From an uncultured Treponema sp. (GTDB taxonomy: Bacteria; Spirochaetota; Spirochaetia; Treponematales; Treponemataceae): a stretch of DNA of 64,000 nucleotides. A program made the translations under genes and the position numbers. This document shows positions 16,118-24,388 of this stretch, one piece after another. The stretch spans positions 1 through 64,000 of the forward strand of contig ONET01000004.1 of the NCBI GenBank assembly GCA_900316905.1, given 5' to 3'. Positions within the stretch are counted from its first letter, which is position 1, and every line of letters starts with the position of its first letter. The notes under the pieces were generated by a model. It did not search any database and had not been told where the DNA came from. It was given only the letters and a program-made list of their open reading frames with translations.

Positions 16118-17812
16118 ATGAAAAAATTATTCGCTTTATTTGTCGCTTTGTTTTCGCTTGTTCTCGCTTCATGCGGGCGTCGCGGCGAAGTTTCGATCGT
16201 TTACACAAACGACATTCACTCTTACATAACGAAGGACTTGTCTTACGGCAATGTGGCCGCGCTAAAACAGGACATGCTTGCGCAAGGAAAAAACGTCGCG
16301 CTTGTTGACGCAGGCGACTTTATACAGGGAACGGTTTTCGGCGCGATGGACCAGGGCGCCAACGTCGTCAGGCTTATGAACGCCGCCGGCTACGACCTTG
16401 CCGTTTTTGGAAACCATGAATTTGACTACGGCATGGAGCGAGCGCTTGACGTTATAAAAGAGGCGGCCTTTCCGCTTGTCGTCTGCAATTTTGTTCACGC
16501 CAAGGACAACAAGCCTGTCGTCGCGCCCTATAAAATTTTGCGCCTTGGAAAGTCGCGCGTGGCCTTTGTGGGAATCATGACTCCCGACACTTACTCAAAG
16601 TCTTCGCCCAAGCATTTTATGGACAAAGACGGAAAGACTTTTCTTTACAAGATTCTTGGCTGCGACGCCGCGGAAGACCTTTACGAGAGCGTTCAAAAAG
16701 CGGTTGACCAGGCCGCGCGCAAGGCCGACTATGTGGTTGCCCTTGGCCATTTGGGCGTTGACGAAAGTTCCGCCCCTTGGCGAAGCGAAGACGTAATCGC
16801 GCGCACGCATGGCATCGACGTTTTTATCGACGGACATTCGCACACGGTGATGGAAGAAAAGTTTGTCAAAAACGACAAGGGCCAGGACGTGCTTTTGACG
16901 CAGACCGGCTGCTACTTTGACGCGATTGGCCTTGTGGAATTGAATGGCGGCCAAAAGAGTTCGCGCCTGATAAAAGAGTATAAGTCTTCCGACGCGCAAG
17001 TTGACGCGCTGGTTCAAGATTGCAAGGCGCAAGTTGACAAACAAATGGGAACAAAAATCGCGTCCTGCGACTTTCCCCTTTGCGCCAATTCGCCGGTCGG
17101 AAATCACGAGCGCCTTGTCCGAAAGCAAGAAAGCAATTTGGGCGACTTTGTCTCCGACGCCTTTTACTGGCACTTTAATTTTGTGGAAGGTCTTGACTGC
17201 GACCTGGCGTTTGAAAACGGCGGCGGATTGAGAAGCGACATTCCCGCGGGCGACGTAACATACAGCGCGGTAAAAACCGTTTTGCCATTTGGGAACGACG
17301 TTTGCCTTGTGGAGCTTACCGGCCGCCAAATTTTTGACGCTTTGGAATTTGGAGCGCGCTTTGTTGGCGTGGCGGAAAACGGCGGCTTCCTGCACGCGGC
17401 CGGCTTGCGCTATAAAATCGACGCGACGATTCCTTCCGCCGTTCAAGCAAACAGCGAAAAATTGTGGACTGGAAATCCCGGCCCCTACCGCGTTAGCGAC
17501 GTTCAAGTTTACGACAAAAAAAGCGGGGTCTACGTTCCGCTGGACTTTGAAAAGCGCTACGCCGTGGCCGGACTTAGCTTTACCCTGCGCGAGATGGGCG
17601 ACGGCTTTGCCATGTTCGAAGGCGTCAAGGCCATAAAGAATTACGCGGGCGAAGACTTTGTAATCGCCACCAATTACGCCAAAGCCTTTGCCAAGGGAAC
17701 GGACGGCAACGCGAAAATTTCTTCCAAGAACAGCCCGCTGGCTTCTTACAAAAATTATCTTTTGAACTACGAAAAGCCGGAAGGCTCGGGCAGGATTGTG
17801 ATAAAGAAGTAG
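16118..17812 (+). CDS. 5'-nucleotidase/cyclic phosphodiesterase lipoprotein (UshA-like)
   Basis: The 564-residue protein starts with a lipobox VLASC, Cys19 being the lipidated residue. The N-terminal metallophosphatase domain shows TNDIHS (30-35), VDAGDFIQG, FGNHEFDYG and DGHSHT, the metal ligands of the UshA/CpdB family. The 5'-nucleotidase C-terminal substrate domain follows (about 310-520) with NLGDFVSDAF and ENGGGLRSDIP. It would dephosphorylate extracytoplasmic nucleotides or cyclic nucleotides, freeing nucleosides for uptake. AGGAGG at 16109-16114 sets ATG 16118; an open frame upstream overlaps the methyltransferase and is not part of the gene. It probably ends the DUF2130-methyltransferase operon. 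Confidence 0.92.
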   Translation: MKKLFALFVALFSLVLASCGRRGEVSIVYTNDIHSYITKDLSYGNVAALKQDMLAQGKNVALVDAGDFIQGTVFGAMDQGANVVRLMNAAGYDLAVFGNHEFDYGMERALDVIKEAAFPLVVCNFVHAKDNKPVVAPYKILRLGKSRVAFVGIMTPDTYSKSSPKHFMDKDGKTFLYKILGCDAAEDLYESVQKAVDQAARKADYVVALGHLGVDESSAPWRSEDVIARTHGIDVFIDGHSHTVMEEKFVKNDKGQDVLLTQTGCYFDAIGLVELNGGQKSSRLIKEYKSSDAQVDALVQDCKAQVDKQMGTKIASCDFPLCANSPVGNHERLVRKQESNLGDFVSDAFYWHFNFVEGLDCDLAFENGGGLRSDIPAGDVTYSAVKTVLPFGNDVCLVELTGRQIFDALEFGARFVGVAENGGFLHAAGLRYKIDATIPSAVQANSEKLWTGNPGPYRVSDVQVYDKKSGVYVPLDFEKRYAVAGLSFTLREMGDGFAMFEGVKAIKNYAGEDFVIATNYAKAFAKGTDGNAKISSKNSPLASYKNYLLNYEKPEGSGRIVIKK

Positions 17813-17861
17813 GCTGGCGCTCGCGCCGGCGACCGCTGCCATTCCCGCTCTTTTCCCCTAA

Positions 17862-17890
17862 TTGTATTTTTTCCTCCTTTGCGGTATCAT
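17862..17890 (+). promoter_or_regulatory. Promoter of the SulP gene
   Basis: TTGTAT (17862-17867), 17 bases and TATCAT (17885-17890) precede the ATG at 17899 by eight bases. No ribosome binding site is present, so a leaderless transcript is likely. Confidence 0.5.
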
Positions 17891-17898
17891 AGCGCATT

Positions 17899-19584
17899 AT
17901 GTTAAAACCAGAGCTATTTTCTTCTCTTAAAAATTATTCAGCAAAAACATTCGCCTCCGACGCGCTTGCCGGAGTCATCGTCGGAATCGTCGCTCTTCCT
18001 TTGGCCATAGCCTTTGCCATCGCGAGCGGCGTTCCTCCAGAGGCCGGCCTTTTTACCGCGATTGTCGCGGGCTTTTTTATCAGCGCTTTTGGCGGAAGCA
18101 AGGTGCAAATCGGCGGGCCCACCGGCGCCTTTGCGGTGATTGTTTACGGAGTCGTTGCGCAGTTTGGAATCGAAGGCCTTGCGACGGCGACGATCATGGC
18201 CGGCGTTCTTTTGATTTTGCTTGGCGCCTTTAAGATGGGCGGCCTTGTAAAGTTCATTCCATACACAATCGTGACTGGCTTTACCGCCGGCATCGCGGTG
18301 ACAATTTTTGCGGGACAAATCGGAGACTTCTTGGGCTTGTCCATAACGGCCTTTCCCAAAGGCTTTGACAAAATGCCCGGCGACTTTGTTGGAAAGATTG
18401 AGACATACTGCCTTAACATCGGCCAGGTCAACTGGTTCTCGTTCGCTCTCGCGGCGGTGAGCCTTGCGCTGATTTTTTTGTGGCCGCGCGTCACAAAAAG
18501 AATTCCAGGCTCGCTTATTGTAATCATTTTGGCCACGCTCACTTCCGTCATCGCGCGCGAAAAGTTTGGCCTTGTCACCGACACGATCGGAAGCCGCTAC
18601 GGCTCGATTCCGTCTTCGCTTCCGCTTCCAAAATTGCCCGACTTGCGCTTGTCTTCAATCCGGGCGCTTTTCCCCACGGCCGTTTCTATCGCCGTGCTCG
18701 CCGCCATCGAATCGCTTTTGAGCGCGGTCGTCGCCGACGGCATGATCGGAAGCAAGCACGACTCCAACATGGAGCTTATCGGACAGGGAATCGCCAACAT
18801 CGCAAGCCCCCTCTTTGGAGGAATCCCCGCGACAGGCGCCATCGCGCGCACTGCCACCAACATCAAAAACGGCGCCAAGACTCCGGTGGCTGGAATCGTT
18901 CATGCTCTTACGCTTTTGTTGATTTTGATTTTCTTGGGAAGGTTTGCCGTCTACATTCCGATGGCGGCCCTGAGCGCGGTCTTGATAAACGTCGCCTGGA
19001 ACATGGCGGGCTTTGGAAGTATACGCGCCTTGGTCAAAGGACAAAAGAGCGACTCCTTTGTCTTTGCCGCGACTTTCTTGATAACGGTCTTCATCGACCT
19101 TACCGTTGCGATTGAAGTGGGCCTTGGATTGGCCGCCTTCTTCTTTATCAAAAAAATGTGCGACCTTTCAAACGTTCAGGCCAAGCGCGAAAACTTGACC
19201 GAAGGCATAAGCGGCTCGTCCGAAAACCAAGAGACCTTGGACATTCCCAAGGGCGCGATGGTCTACGAAATCGACGGCCCGCTATTTTTTGGCACCGTGC
19301 GAAAATTTGACGTCGCCGTCGAAAAGGCCGAAGTAAGCTACAAGGTGTTGGTTTTGCGAATGAGGAACACAATCTATCTTGACGCGGGCGGAATCCGCGC
19401 CCTTGAGCAAGCCAAGCAAGCCTGCGACCGCCGCGGCGTCACGATCGTCCTTTCGGGCATCCACACCCAGCCCTACATGCTCTGCGAAAAAACCGGCATG
19501 CTCGACAAGCTGGGAAAAGAAAACGTCTGCGCTAACATCGACTTGGCGCTGGCGCGGGCTAGGGAGCTTTTGGGAGAGAAGTAA
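17899..19584 (+). CDS. SulP-family anion transporter with STAS domain
   Basis: The 561-residue protein has the SulP core of 10-14 helices, opening with DALAGVIVGIVALPLAIAFA and the conserved GGSKVQIGGPTGAF block, and later IATIAS-like and GAIARTATNIKNGAKTPVAG motifs. Residues about 440-555 are a cytoplasmic STAS domain with ISGSS...ALEQ and VLSGI landmarks. The family carries sulfate, bicarbonate or dicarboxylates; specificity cannot be read. The gene is monocistronic behind its own promoter and lies at the left border of an AT-rich island. Confidence 0.92.
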   Translation: MLKPELFSSLKNYSAKTFASDALAGVIVGIVALPLAIAFAIASGVPPEAGLFTAIVAGFFISAFGGSKVQIGGPTGAFAVIVYGVVAQFGIEGLATATIMAGVLLILLGAFKMGGLVKFIPYTIVTGFTAGIAVTIFAGQIGDFLGLSITAFPKGFDKMPGDFVGKIETYCLNIGQVNWFSFALAAVSLALIFLWPRVTKRIPGSLIVIILATLTSVIAREKFGLVTDTIGSRYGSIPSSLPLPKLPDLRLSSIRALFPTAVSIAVLAAIESLLSAVVADGMIGSKHDSNMELIGQGIANIASPLFGGIPATGAIARTATNIKNGAKTPVAGIVHALTLLLILIFLGRFAVYIPMAALSAVLINVAWNMAGFGSIRALVKGQKSDSFVFAATFLITVFIDLTVAIEVGLGLAAFFFIKKMCDLSNVQAKRENLTEGISGSSENQETLDIPKGAMVYEIDGPLFFGTVRKFDVAVEKAEVSYKVLVLRMRNTIYLDAGGIRALEQAKQACDRRGVTIVLSGIHTQPYMLCEKTGMLDKLGKENVCANIDLALARARELLGEK

Positions 19585-19629
19585 TAACCTCTAGAAAAAA
19601 AATATTTGCATTGATATAATTTATTTAGC

Positions 19630-19937
19630 ATGATTGATTCATCAATTATAAAGGCCGCGAAGGAACATATTGCGCTTTCTTCTGTGATAAAGCTTTCGAG
19701 TGATGTTGAGGCTGTGGAGAGACAGGGTTTACAAAACAGATTTCTGGCAGAACGCCTGAACAGCGCGGAAACGGCTTGAAATTTGTTGCTGAAACTTCTG
19801 TCAATAAATCTTGGTCGTTGTATTACCAAACAGGGAACGGTTCTTGCGCGATTTGTGACGGAAAGATTGAATTTTTGCAAGCGGACGATTTTTGGTCTGG
19901 TTGCCTTGCAATTTTTGACTTTAAATGGGAGGACTAA
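19630..19937 (+). pseudogene. Frameshifted remnant of an ATP-binding (HATPase/anti-sigma-like) partner protein
   Basis: A short frame from ATG 19630 encodes 49 residues and stops at 19779. A second frame, open from 19710, encodes GRTPEQRGNGLKFVAE and ends with FDFKWED at 19937. The RGNGL phrase resembles the G2-type ATP-lid end of histidine-kinase-like ATPases that accompany STAS-like DUF4325 proteins, and such a protein is encoded three bases downstream. The N-terminal half of a normal ATPase is missing and the frames do not join, so the gene looks decayed. A promoter with TATAAT (19615-19620) lies nine bases before the ATG. The assignment is tentative. Confidence 0.4.
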
Positions 19938-19940
19938 ACT

Positions 19941-20207
19941 ATGGTTCTAGACGTTCATAATTTTGGCGATATTTTGATGTCTCGGCCCGCTGGCAAAGAA
20001 CCGTTTGCAATGGCAAAGGCGTACATAATTAAGCCTCTGAATGAAAACGAAATAATTTCTCTCGACTTTAAAAATGTAAAAGTTCTCGCTCCTTCTTGGG
20101 CAGACGAATTTGTCACAAATCTAAAAAAGGAATATAAGAATCCCATCGAGTTTTTGAATACTGAAAACGAATCTGTGTCGCAATCTTTGAAGTACGTTAG
20201 CGCGTAG
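19941..20207 (+). CDS. STAS-like DUF4325 protein
   Basis: The 88-residue protein has the DUF4325 pattern: an N-terminal strand-helix segment, then ISLDFKNVKVLAPSWADEF and the closing PIEFLNTENESVSQSLK. These small STAS-like proteins are found with histidine-kinase-like ATPases and are thought to act in partner-switching or in the control of mobile genes. The ribosome binding site GGGAGGA lies at 19928-19934. The upstream partner appears broken. Confidence 0.75.
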   Translation: MVLDVHNFGDILMSRPAGKEPFAMAKAYIIKPLNENEIISLDFKNVKVLAPSWADEFVTNLKKEYKNPIEFLNTENESVSQSLKYVSA

Positions 20208-20220
20208 AAACACGGCTCCT

Positions 20221-20556
20221 TTACATCGCGTCCATTAATTGAACGATGGCCTTTAACTTTTTTTCGTCCAATTTCTTCGCTCTTTCTATCAAGTCGTGAT
20301 ATTTTTTATACAATTGAATTTGTTTTTGCGTTTCTTGCGCGTTTTTTGAGGCGGATTTTTCCGGCAATCCCAAAAGATATTCCAGCGAAACATTCAAATA
20401 ATTTGCGATTTTTAAGGCCATATCCGCTTGCGGAATGCTGGCGTTTGAAATTCCTTTGCTTATTGTGGTCGGATCAAAGCCCAATTCGCTTGAAAGCTGT
20501 TTTCGCGTTTTGTTTTGGTATTTTAACTCTGAATCCACATTTTCCCAAAATGTCAT
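20221..20556 (-). CDS. XRE-family repressor
   Basis: The 111-residue protein has a Cro/CI-type helix-turn-helix at residues 6-60 (RKQLSSELGFDPTTISKGISN) followed by a dimerisation-type helical tail. It is divergent from the small exported protein at 20803, and the region between holds four evenly spaced ATGA-N6-TCAT sites that are its likely operators. The arrangement resembles a phage or island immunity repressor. No recombinase or lysis gene is present. Confidence 0.85.
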   Translation of the reverse strand: MTFWENVDSELKYQNKTRKQLSSELGFDPTTISKGISNASIPQADMALKIANYLNVSLEYLLGLPEKSASKNAQETQKQIQLYKKYHDLIERAKKLDEKKLKAIVQLMDAM

Positions 20557-20568
20557 AGTTTTAATCTG

Positions 20569-20666
20569 ATGAATTCTTTCATTTTAGTCTTGCATAAGAT
20601 GAGTAAAATCATTATGATTTGAAAGGTGAGTATAATCATTCATTAAGAGATGATGAGAAGTATCAT
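20569..20666. promoter_or_regulatory. Array of four ATGA-N6-TCAT operators
   Basis: Four palindromic sites lie at 20569-20582, 20599-20612, 20626-20639 (GTGA in place of ATGA) and 20653-20666. Start-to-start spacing is 30, 27 and 27 bases. The third overlaps a TATAAT on the plus strand (20631-20636). They fill the divergent region of the XRE gene and are its probable binding sites. A separate palindrome TCATTC-GTT-GAATGA follows at 20761-20775. Confidence 0.7.
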
Positions 20667-20802
20667 TGAAATGGGGATATAAAGAATGTTTGTTAGGCTG
20701 AAAGACCTGTGTCTCTTATTGTTAATAAGATAGATCAGCCAGCAAATATTCTTAAAAAAGTCATTCGTTGAATGACGATAATAAAATCTTAAGGAGGATT
20801 TT

Positions 20803-21156
20803 ATGAAAAAGAGAATTTTTATTATTCTTTTATTGGTCTCGTTGACTTCTATTTGTTTTGCAGAAACGATAAAGTATCGTTATGTATTTGTAACCGAACA
20901 GGGTGTTATGATAGCAGACTTTAAAGACAAATTACCTAATGAAAAATTAAATAATCCTTATCCGCCGCTGATTATACCTATGAATACCAAACAAGAACGC
21001 TTTACTGCAGAATTAGCATTAAAAAATGCTCAGGCAGATTTTTATAAAGGTACGCCATTTTTTTATGTTGATTATACAAAAAATGCAGATGATCCTGATA
21101 TGGTTTGTATTGATTTATGGTCTGATGTTATTGCATATGTTAGAGGCGCAAAATAA
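20803..21156 (+). CDS. Small exported protein of unknown function
   Basis: The 117-residue protein starts with a clear signal peptide (KKRIFIILLLVSLTSICFA, cleavage near residue 20). The mature part of about 97 residues is mixed alpha/beta, rich in Lys, Asp and Tyr, with no Cys pair and no family I recognise. AAGGAGG at 20790-20796 is the ribosome binding site. The DNA is AT-rich compared with the flanks. The next gene starts at the final base of this stop codon. The divergent XRE repressor may control both. Confidence 0.6.
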   Translation: MKKRIFIILLLVSLTSICFAETIKYRYVFVTEQGVMIADFKDKLPNEKLNNPYPPLIIPMNTKQERFTAELALKNAQADFYKGTPFFYVDYTKNADDPDMVCIDLWSDVIAYVRGAK

Positions 21157-21365
21157 TGGATGTAGAATTTTCTGAGCAAGCAAAAAATGATCCAAATTGT
21201 GAAATTCGACTTGGAAAAGCTAGCTGGGCCAATTCTCAAAGATCAGTAAAATATACTTGGTTTGATAAAAATGGAAAAACAACTCGAGGTGGAGAATTCC
21301 CTGTAGAAGCTTTGCCCCAAATGCTTGATTTTGCAATCAGAAAAGGTTATATAAGTTTATCTTAA
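21156..21365 (+). CDS. Small protein of unknown function
   Basis: The 69-residue, cytoplasmic-looking protein overlaps the preceding stop by one base (TAATG). It is charged, with a GRGGEFPVEALPQMLDFAIRKGY-like C-terminal helix and no recognisable family. The tight coupling to the exported protein gives some support for a real gene. A hairpin terminator follows directly. Confidence 0.5.
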   Translation: MDVEFSEQAKNDPNCEIRLGKASWANSQRSVKYTWFDKNGKTTRGGEFPVEALPQMLDFAIRKGYISLS

Positions 21366-21368
21366 AGG

Positions 21369-21429
21369 ATACAAAATCAAGTTAGATTGATTTTGTATTT
21401 ATAAAGAGGGGCAAGCCCACCTTTTTTTT
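21369..21429 (+). terminator. Hairpins and T-run after the XRE-divergent operon
   Basis: An 11-bp perfect hairpin pairs ATACAAAATCA (21369-21379) with TGATTTTGTAT (21388-21398). A small GC hairpin GGGC-AA-GCCC (21409-21418) follows and leads into eight T residues (21422-21429). Confidence 0.6.
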
Positions 21430-21548
21430 GACAAATATAGGTTTTATTCCACTATTAGACAAGAATATATGTTCTTGGTGATTTTCAAATTTACTGATAC
21501 ATAAAAATGCAGCCATCATCATATTTGGGCTTGCGTTCGGAAGAAAAA

Positions 21549-21734
21549 TCATGCTTCTTTCTTTCCTTGTTCGGCTTTCATCATTTCAAGCGCAGTTTTT
21601 TCATAGTCGGAGGCGATTTTTTTGAAGCCGCGAAAAATCAGCCCTTGGAGAATTCAAAATCTTCAAAAGAACGCTTTTCCCTTTGCTCGCGGGAATGTCA
21701 TCTATTGTTTGTTAACGATTTATTCAAGCCATAA
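21549..21734 (-). pseudogene. Decayed gene fragment
   Basis: On the minus strand the segment ends in an open stretch FKKIASDYEKTALEMMKAEQ followed by a stop at 21549, which reads like a genuine helical C-terminus. Farther upstream the frame shifts and stops appear. I cannot name the parent. The whole 21366-21838 gap otherwise holds only the terminator and the promoter of the next pair. Confidence 0.3.
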
Positions 21735-21838
21735 ATATCTCCTGAACAATTATACAACATTTTATTGATAAGTTCCTAAAAAAATATGCATTTTTCTAAA
21801 AAATGCGCTATAATAATGTTGCAAGGAGGAAAAGAAAT

Positions 21839-22120
21839 ATGACAATGCAAGCGGTTTCTATAAAGATACCTGACACAATTGCAGAATATGCTGTTGTTGA
21901 AGATGAAAAAGATATGCTTATAAGAAACGCGATGATTCTTTTTCCTTACATAAAAAATGACACGATTTCTCACGGGAAGGCTGCGGAATTGCTGGGCATT
22001 CACAAAATGGATTTGATTGCCTTATACGGAAGCCTCGGAATTCCATATTTTGATCAAACGAAGGAAGAGTTGCAAAGCGATGTTGAAGTCTTAAAGAAGC
22101 TTCGGAGCAAAATCGCATGA
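21839..22120 (+). CDS. UPF0175-family antitoxin-like protein
   Basis: The 93-residue protein fits the UPF0175 family: an N-terminal strand (VSIKIPDTIAEYA), then the helical NAMILFPYIKNDTISHGKAAELLGI block with a helix-turn-helix look, and the closing LYGSLGIPYF. UPF0175 genes usually sit before PIN-domain genes of the DUF3368 type, as here, and act as antitoxins. AAGGAGGA (21823-21830) supports ATG 21839. TATAAT at 21809-21814 is the likely -10 box. The gene overlaps the next by four bases. Confidence 0.85.
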   Translation: MTMQAVSIKIPDTIAEYAVVEDEKDMLIRNAMILFPYIKNDTISHGKAAELLGIHKMDLIALYGSLGIPYFDQTKEELQSDVEVLKKLRSKIA

Positions 22121-22614
22121 CAATTATTTCTGACACAACTCCTATAATCTCGTTAATAAAAATAAAACGGCTTGATTTGCTTGAAAAATTGTTTGGCGAA
22201 ATTCTTATTCCAGAAGCGGTTTTTAGAGAGCTTACGACAAATGTTTTGTTTGCGAACGAAGCGGAAATCGTGAAATCCTCAAAGTTCCTAAAAGTGTCGC
22301 CGATTCAAAATAAGAAATCGCTTGAAATTTTGCAGGCTGCCAGCGGGTTGGATGATGGCGAAAGTGAAGCTATAATTCTGGCGGATGAGCTTAAATCTGA
22401 GGTTCTTATAATTGATGAACGGCGAGGTCGAAAAGTTGCAAAAAACTTGGGAATTTCAATTACAGGAACAATTGGAATCTTAATTCAAGCTCAAAATGAA
22501 AAGATGATTTCTGCCGACGAAATAAAACAATGTCTTGATTTCTTAAAACATAGCAATATTAGACTGAGCGACTCGCTTATTCAAGAAGCCTTGTCTATGA
22601 TTCAGAACGACTAA
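22117..22614 (+). CDS. PIN-domain toxin-like protein (DUF3368)
   Basis: The 165-residue protein has PIN acidic residues in the usual places: SDTTPI near residue 5, E39 in the FRELT segment, DDGESEAI near 88 and DERRGRKVAK near 110. The DUF3368 class is predicted to be a metal-dependent ribonuclease toxin. It overlaps the antitoxin gene by four bases (ATGA). Its 3' end overlaps the convergent gluQ 3' end by 20 bases, which marks the right border of the AT-rich island. Confidence 0.85.
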   Translation: MTIISDTTPIISLIKIKRLDLLEKLFGEILIPEAVFRELTTNVLFANEAEIVKSSKFLKVSPIQNKKSLEILQAASGLDDGESEAIILADELKSEVLIIDERRGRKVAKNLGISITGTIGILIQAQNEKMISADEIKQCLDFLKHSNIRLSDSLIQEALSMIQND

Positions 22615-23596
22615 AATCCCCCACAACGATATCCTCTCGCGGCAATTTGTTCCAGGCAAAAATGGCCGCCGCCTCTTGCAAGTCCATCGGCTTGTAAGCC
22701 GGGGACATGCCGCATAAAAACATAAGCTTTCCGATGATTTCTTGGGGCGAAAAGCGCGTTCGCAAATAGCCCATGTCCAAGTCCTTGTCGCGCTTGGAAA
22801 GGCGGCGGCCTTCCTTGTCAACCAATAGCGGAAAGTGCAGAAACTGCGGTTTTTGCAAGCCCAACGCTTCGTACAAAAACAATTGTTGGTGGGTCGAGGC
22901 AAGCAGGTCGCGTCCGCGCGCAACTTGGGTTACGCCCATGAGCGCGTCGTCAACGGTCACCGCAAGCTGGTATGAAAAATTTCCGTCGGCGCGGCGAATG
23001 ATAAAGTCGCCTGCGTCGCGCGCAAGGTTTAGTTTTTGCTGGCCGTAGTGGCCGTCAACAAAAATCGATTCGCGGTCGGGGAGGCGTATTCTCTTTGCGG
23101 GGGAACGTTCCTTTAAAAGCCGCTCGCGGTCGGACGCGGAAAGGTCGCGGCATGTTCCGGCGTAGATTGGAGTTCCGTCGCTTGCGTGCGGAGCGGAGGC
23201 GGCCAATAAGTCCGCGCGGCGGCAAAAGCAGTCGTAGACAAGGCCGTGCTCTTCCAGCGCGCGAAAGTATTTTTGGTAAATCGTGTCGCGCTCGGATTGG
23301 TAGTATGATTTTGCCGCCGCACAGTTTTGGTCAGTGAAGCCTTCTGGTCGCGCCGCTTTTTTGTCTTGCAAAGATTTTTTGTCAGGGCCTTCATCCCATT
23401 CCAATCCAAGCCACAAAAGGTCGTCCATCAGGCGGTCGGCCCACTCGCGCTTGCAGCGCTGTTTGTCCAGGTCTTCGATTCGCAAAAGCCAGTGTCCGCC
23501 GTCTTTTTTTGCGGACAGCCAAGAGATGAGCGCGGCGTAAATGTTCCCCAAGTGCATTCTTCCGCTGGGCGACGGAGCGAATCTTCCTTTTGTCAT
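22595..23596 (-). CDS. gluQ: Glutamyl-Q tRNA(Asp) synthetase
   Basis: The 333-residue protein is a GluRS catalytic core without the anticodon-binding domain. It has RFAPSPSGRMHLGN (class I HIGH-like signature), the WLLRIEDLD block, Zn-type Cys residues in DCFCRR with a later YAGTC, and a KMSKS equivalent RLSKRDKD. GluQ-RS glutamylates the queuosine base in tRNA-Asp, which fits the preQ1 switch and transporter in the same window. Residues about 73-95 (SLQDKKAARPEGFTDQ) are an extra insertion not expected in the family and are encoded by the dispersed repeat. The 3' end overlaps the PIN gene. Confidence 0.9.
   Translation of the reverse strand: MTKGRFAPSPSGRMHLGNIYAALISWLSAKKDGGHWLLRIEDLDKQRCKREWADRLMDDLLWLGLEWDEGPDKKSLQDKKAARPEGFTDQNCAAAKSYYQSERDTIYQKYFRALEEHGLVYDCFCRRADLLAASAPHASDGTPIYAGTCRDLSASDRERLLKERSPAKRIRLPDRESIFVDGHYGQQKLNLARDAGDFIIRRADGNFSYQLAVTVDDALMGVTQVARGRDLLASTHQQLFLYEALGLQKPQFLHFPLLVDKEGRRLSKRDKDLDMGYLRTRFSPQEIIGKLMFLCGMSPAYKPMDLQEAAAIFAWNKLPREDIVVGDFSRSES
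23312..23379 (-). repeat. Dispersed repeat inserted in frame in gluQ
   Basis: On the coding strand the segment runs from TTTGCAAGAC through a GCGGCGCG core to GGCTTCACTGACC. It lies where GluQ enzymes usually pass directly from WDEGPD to YYQSER and adds about 20 residues. Confidence 0.75.
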
Positions 23597-23879
23597 ACGT
23601 CAAGTCTAGCGCTTTTTGCCGCCCACGTTAAGGTCTTGCAAGCAGGTTAAACGAAATGGAAGCAGTAAAAAATGCGCGAGGGAGCGGGGCGGCTGGCGGC
23701 GACAATCGCTTTGCGCATGCCGCGATAGCGGCATATGTAGATAGTTTCAAGGCGCAATGCGCGTGGAGCGCAGTTATCAAGCGGCGCCGATCTGACGCAG
23801 CCGCAACTGGGAGCATTTTTATTATTGTATTTATATTATGTTTGCCATGGTGTAGAGACGCTTTGTTCTTGCATTAAGC
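23597..23879. other. Intergenic region without a supported gene
   Basis: The 283 bases hold a repeat piece at 23626-23647 (GTTAAGGTCTTGCAAGC) and a small hairpin GCCGC-GATA-GCGGC near 23718. A 73-codon open frame (23656-23877) has no ribosome binding site and an unlikely composition, and is not called. Confidence 0.4.
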
Positions 23880-24335
23880 CTAAAACTTAACCAACGGAAT
23901 CTCTATCGCGAGCGCTTTAGTTCCTACGGTAATGGCGACTTTGTGCTTTTTGAAATTTCCGGGCGGCCCTTTTCCGTCGTAGTTTGAAAAGCCAAAGGGC
24001 TCTTTGGGGATTCCCATAAAGCCCGCGTTAAGGTCGCCGTCGCCGTTTGTGTCGTGAAAAACGCAAAAGGCGCATTCGCCGCTTTCAAGGCTTAGCTCGA
24101 TTGTCGCGGACGGAACTGTTGCCGGAACGCGGACGGTCTGGACGGGCTTTCTCTTTTTAAAGCTTTCTTCGCTGTCGTGCGCGCTAAGGACGATTGTTCC
24201 GCTTGGCGTCGCGATATTTGTTATCGTGATTTTTACGGAACGCTTTTTGGCTTGCGCTTGCGGCGCGGCCTGTCCAAAAGCAAAGGCGCAGGCCGCCATA
24301 AGCGCCGCCGTTACGATTAATATTTTTTTGTTCAT
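23880..24335 (-). CDS. DUF2141 exported protein
   Basis: The 151-residue protein has a signal peptide (about residues 1-22, AACAFAFGQA) and a mature beta-sandwich of the DUF2141 family. The typical phrases FCVFHDTNGDGDLN and GIPKEPFGFSN are both present. The family is periplasmic or outer-surface with unknown function; a role in ligand binding is only suggested by the fold. The 5' side ends 53 bases before the EFR1 gene end, so it may be co-transcribed with it. Confidence 0.85.
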   Translation of the reverse strand: MNKKILIVTAALMAACAFAFGQAAPQAQAKKRSVKITITNIATPSGTIVLSAHDSEESFKKRKPVQTVRVPATVPSATIELSLESGECAFCVFHDTNGDGDLNAGFMGIPKEPFGFSNYDGKGPPGNFKKHKVAITVGTKALAIEIPLVKF

Positions 24336-24388
24336 AAAACTATCCTATATTCCGCTGTTCGCGCCGCAGTTATGGTCAGTGAAGCCTC

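Noticed and set aside
16595-17842. A 415-residue open frame on the minus strand
   Set aside because: It lies fully antisense to the 5'-nucleotidase gene, whose motifs are unmistakable; it has no ribosome binding site and no family signature.
20221-21365. A prophage
   Set aside because: There is a phage-like repressor region but no integrase, replication, packaging or lysis gene.
23656-23877. A 73-codon gene between gluQ and the DUF2141 gene
   Set aside because: No ribosome binding site or promoter, odd composition and a repeat fragment nearby.
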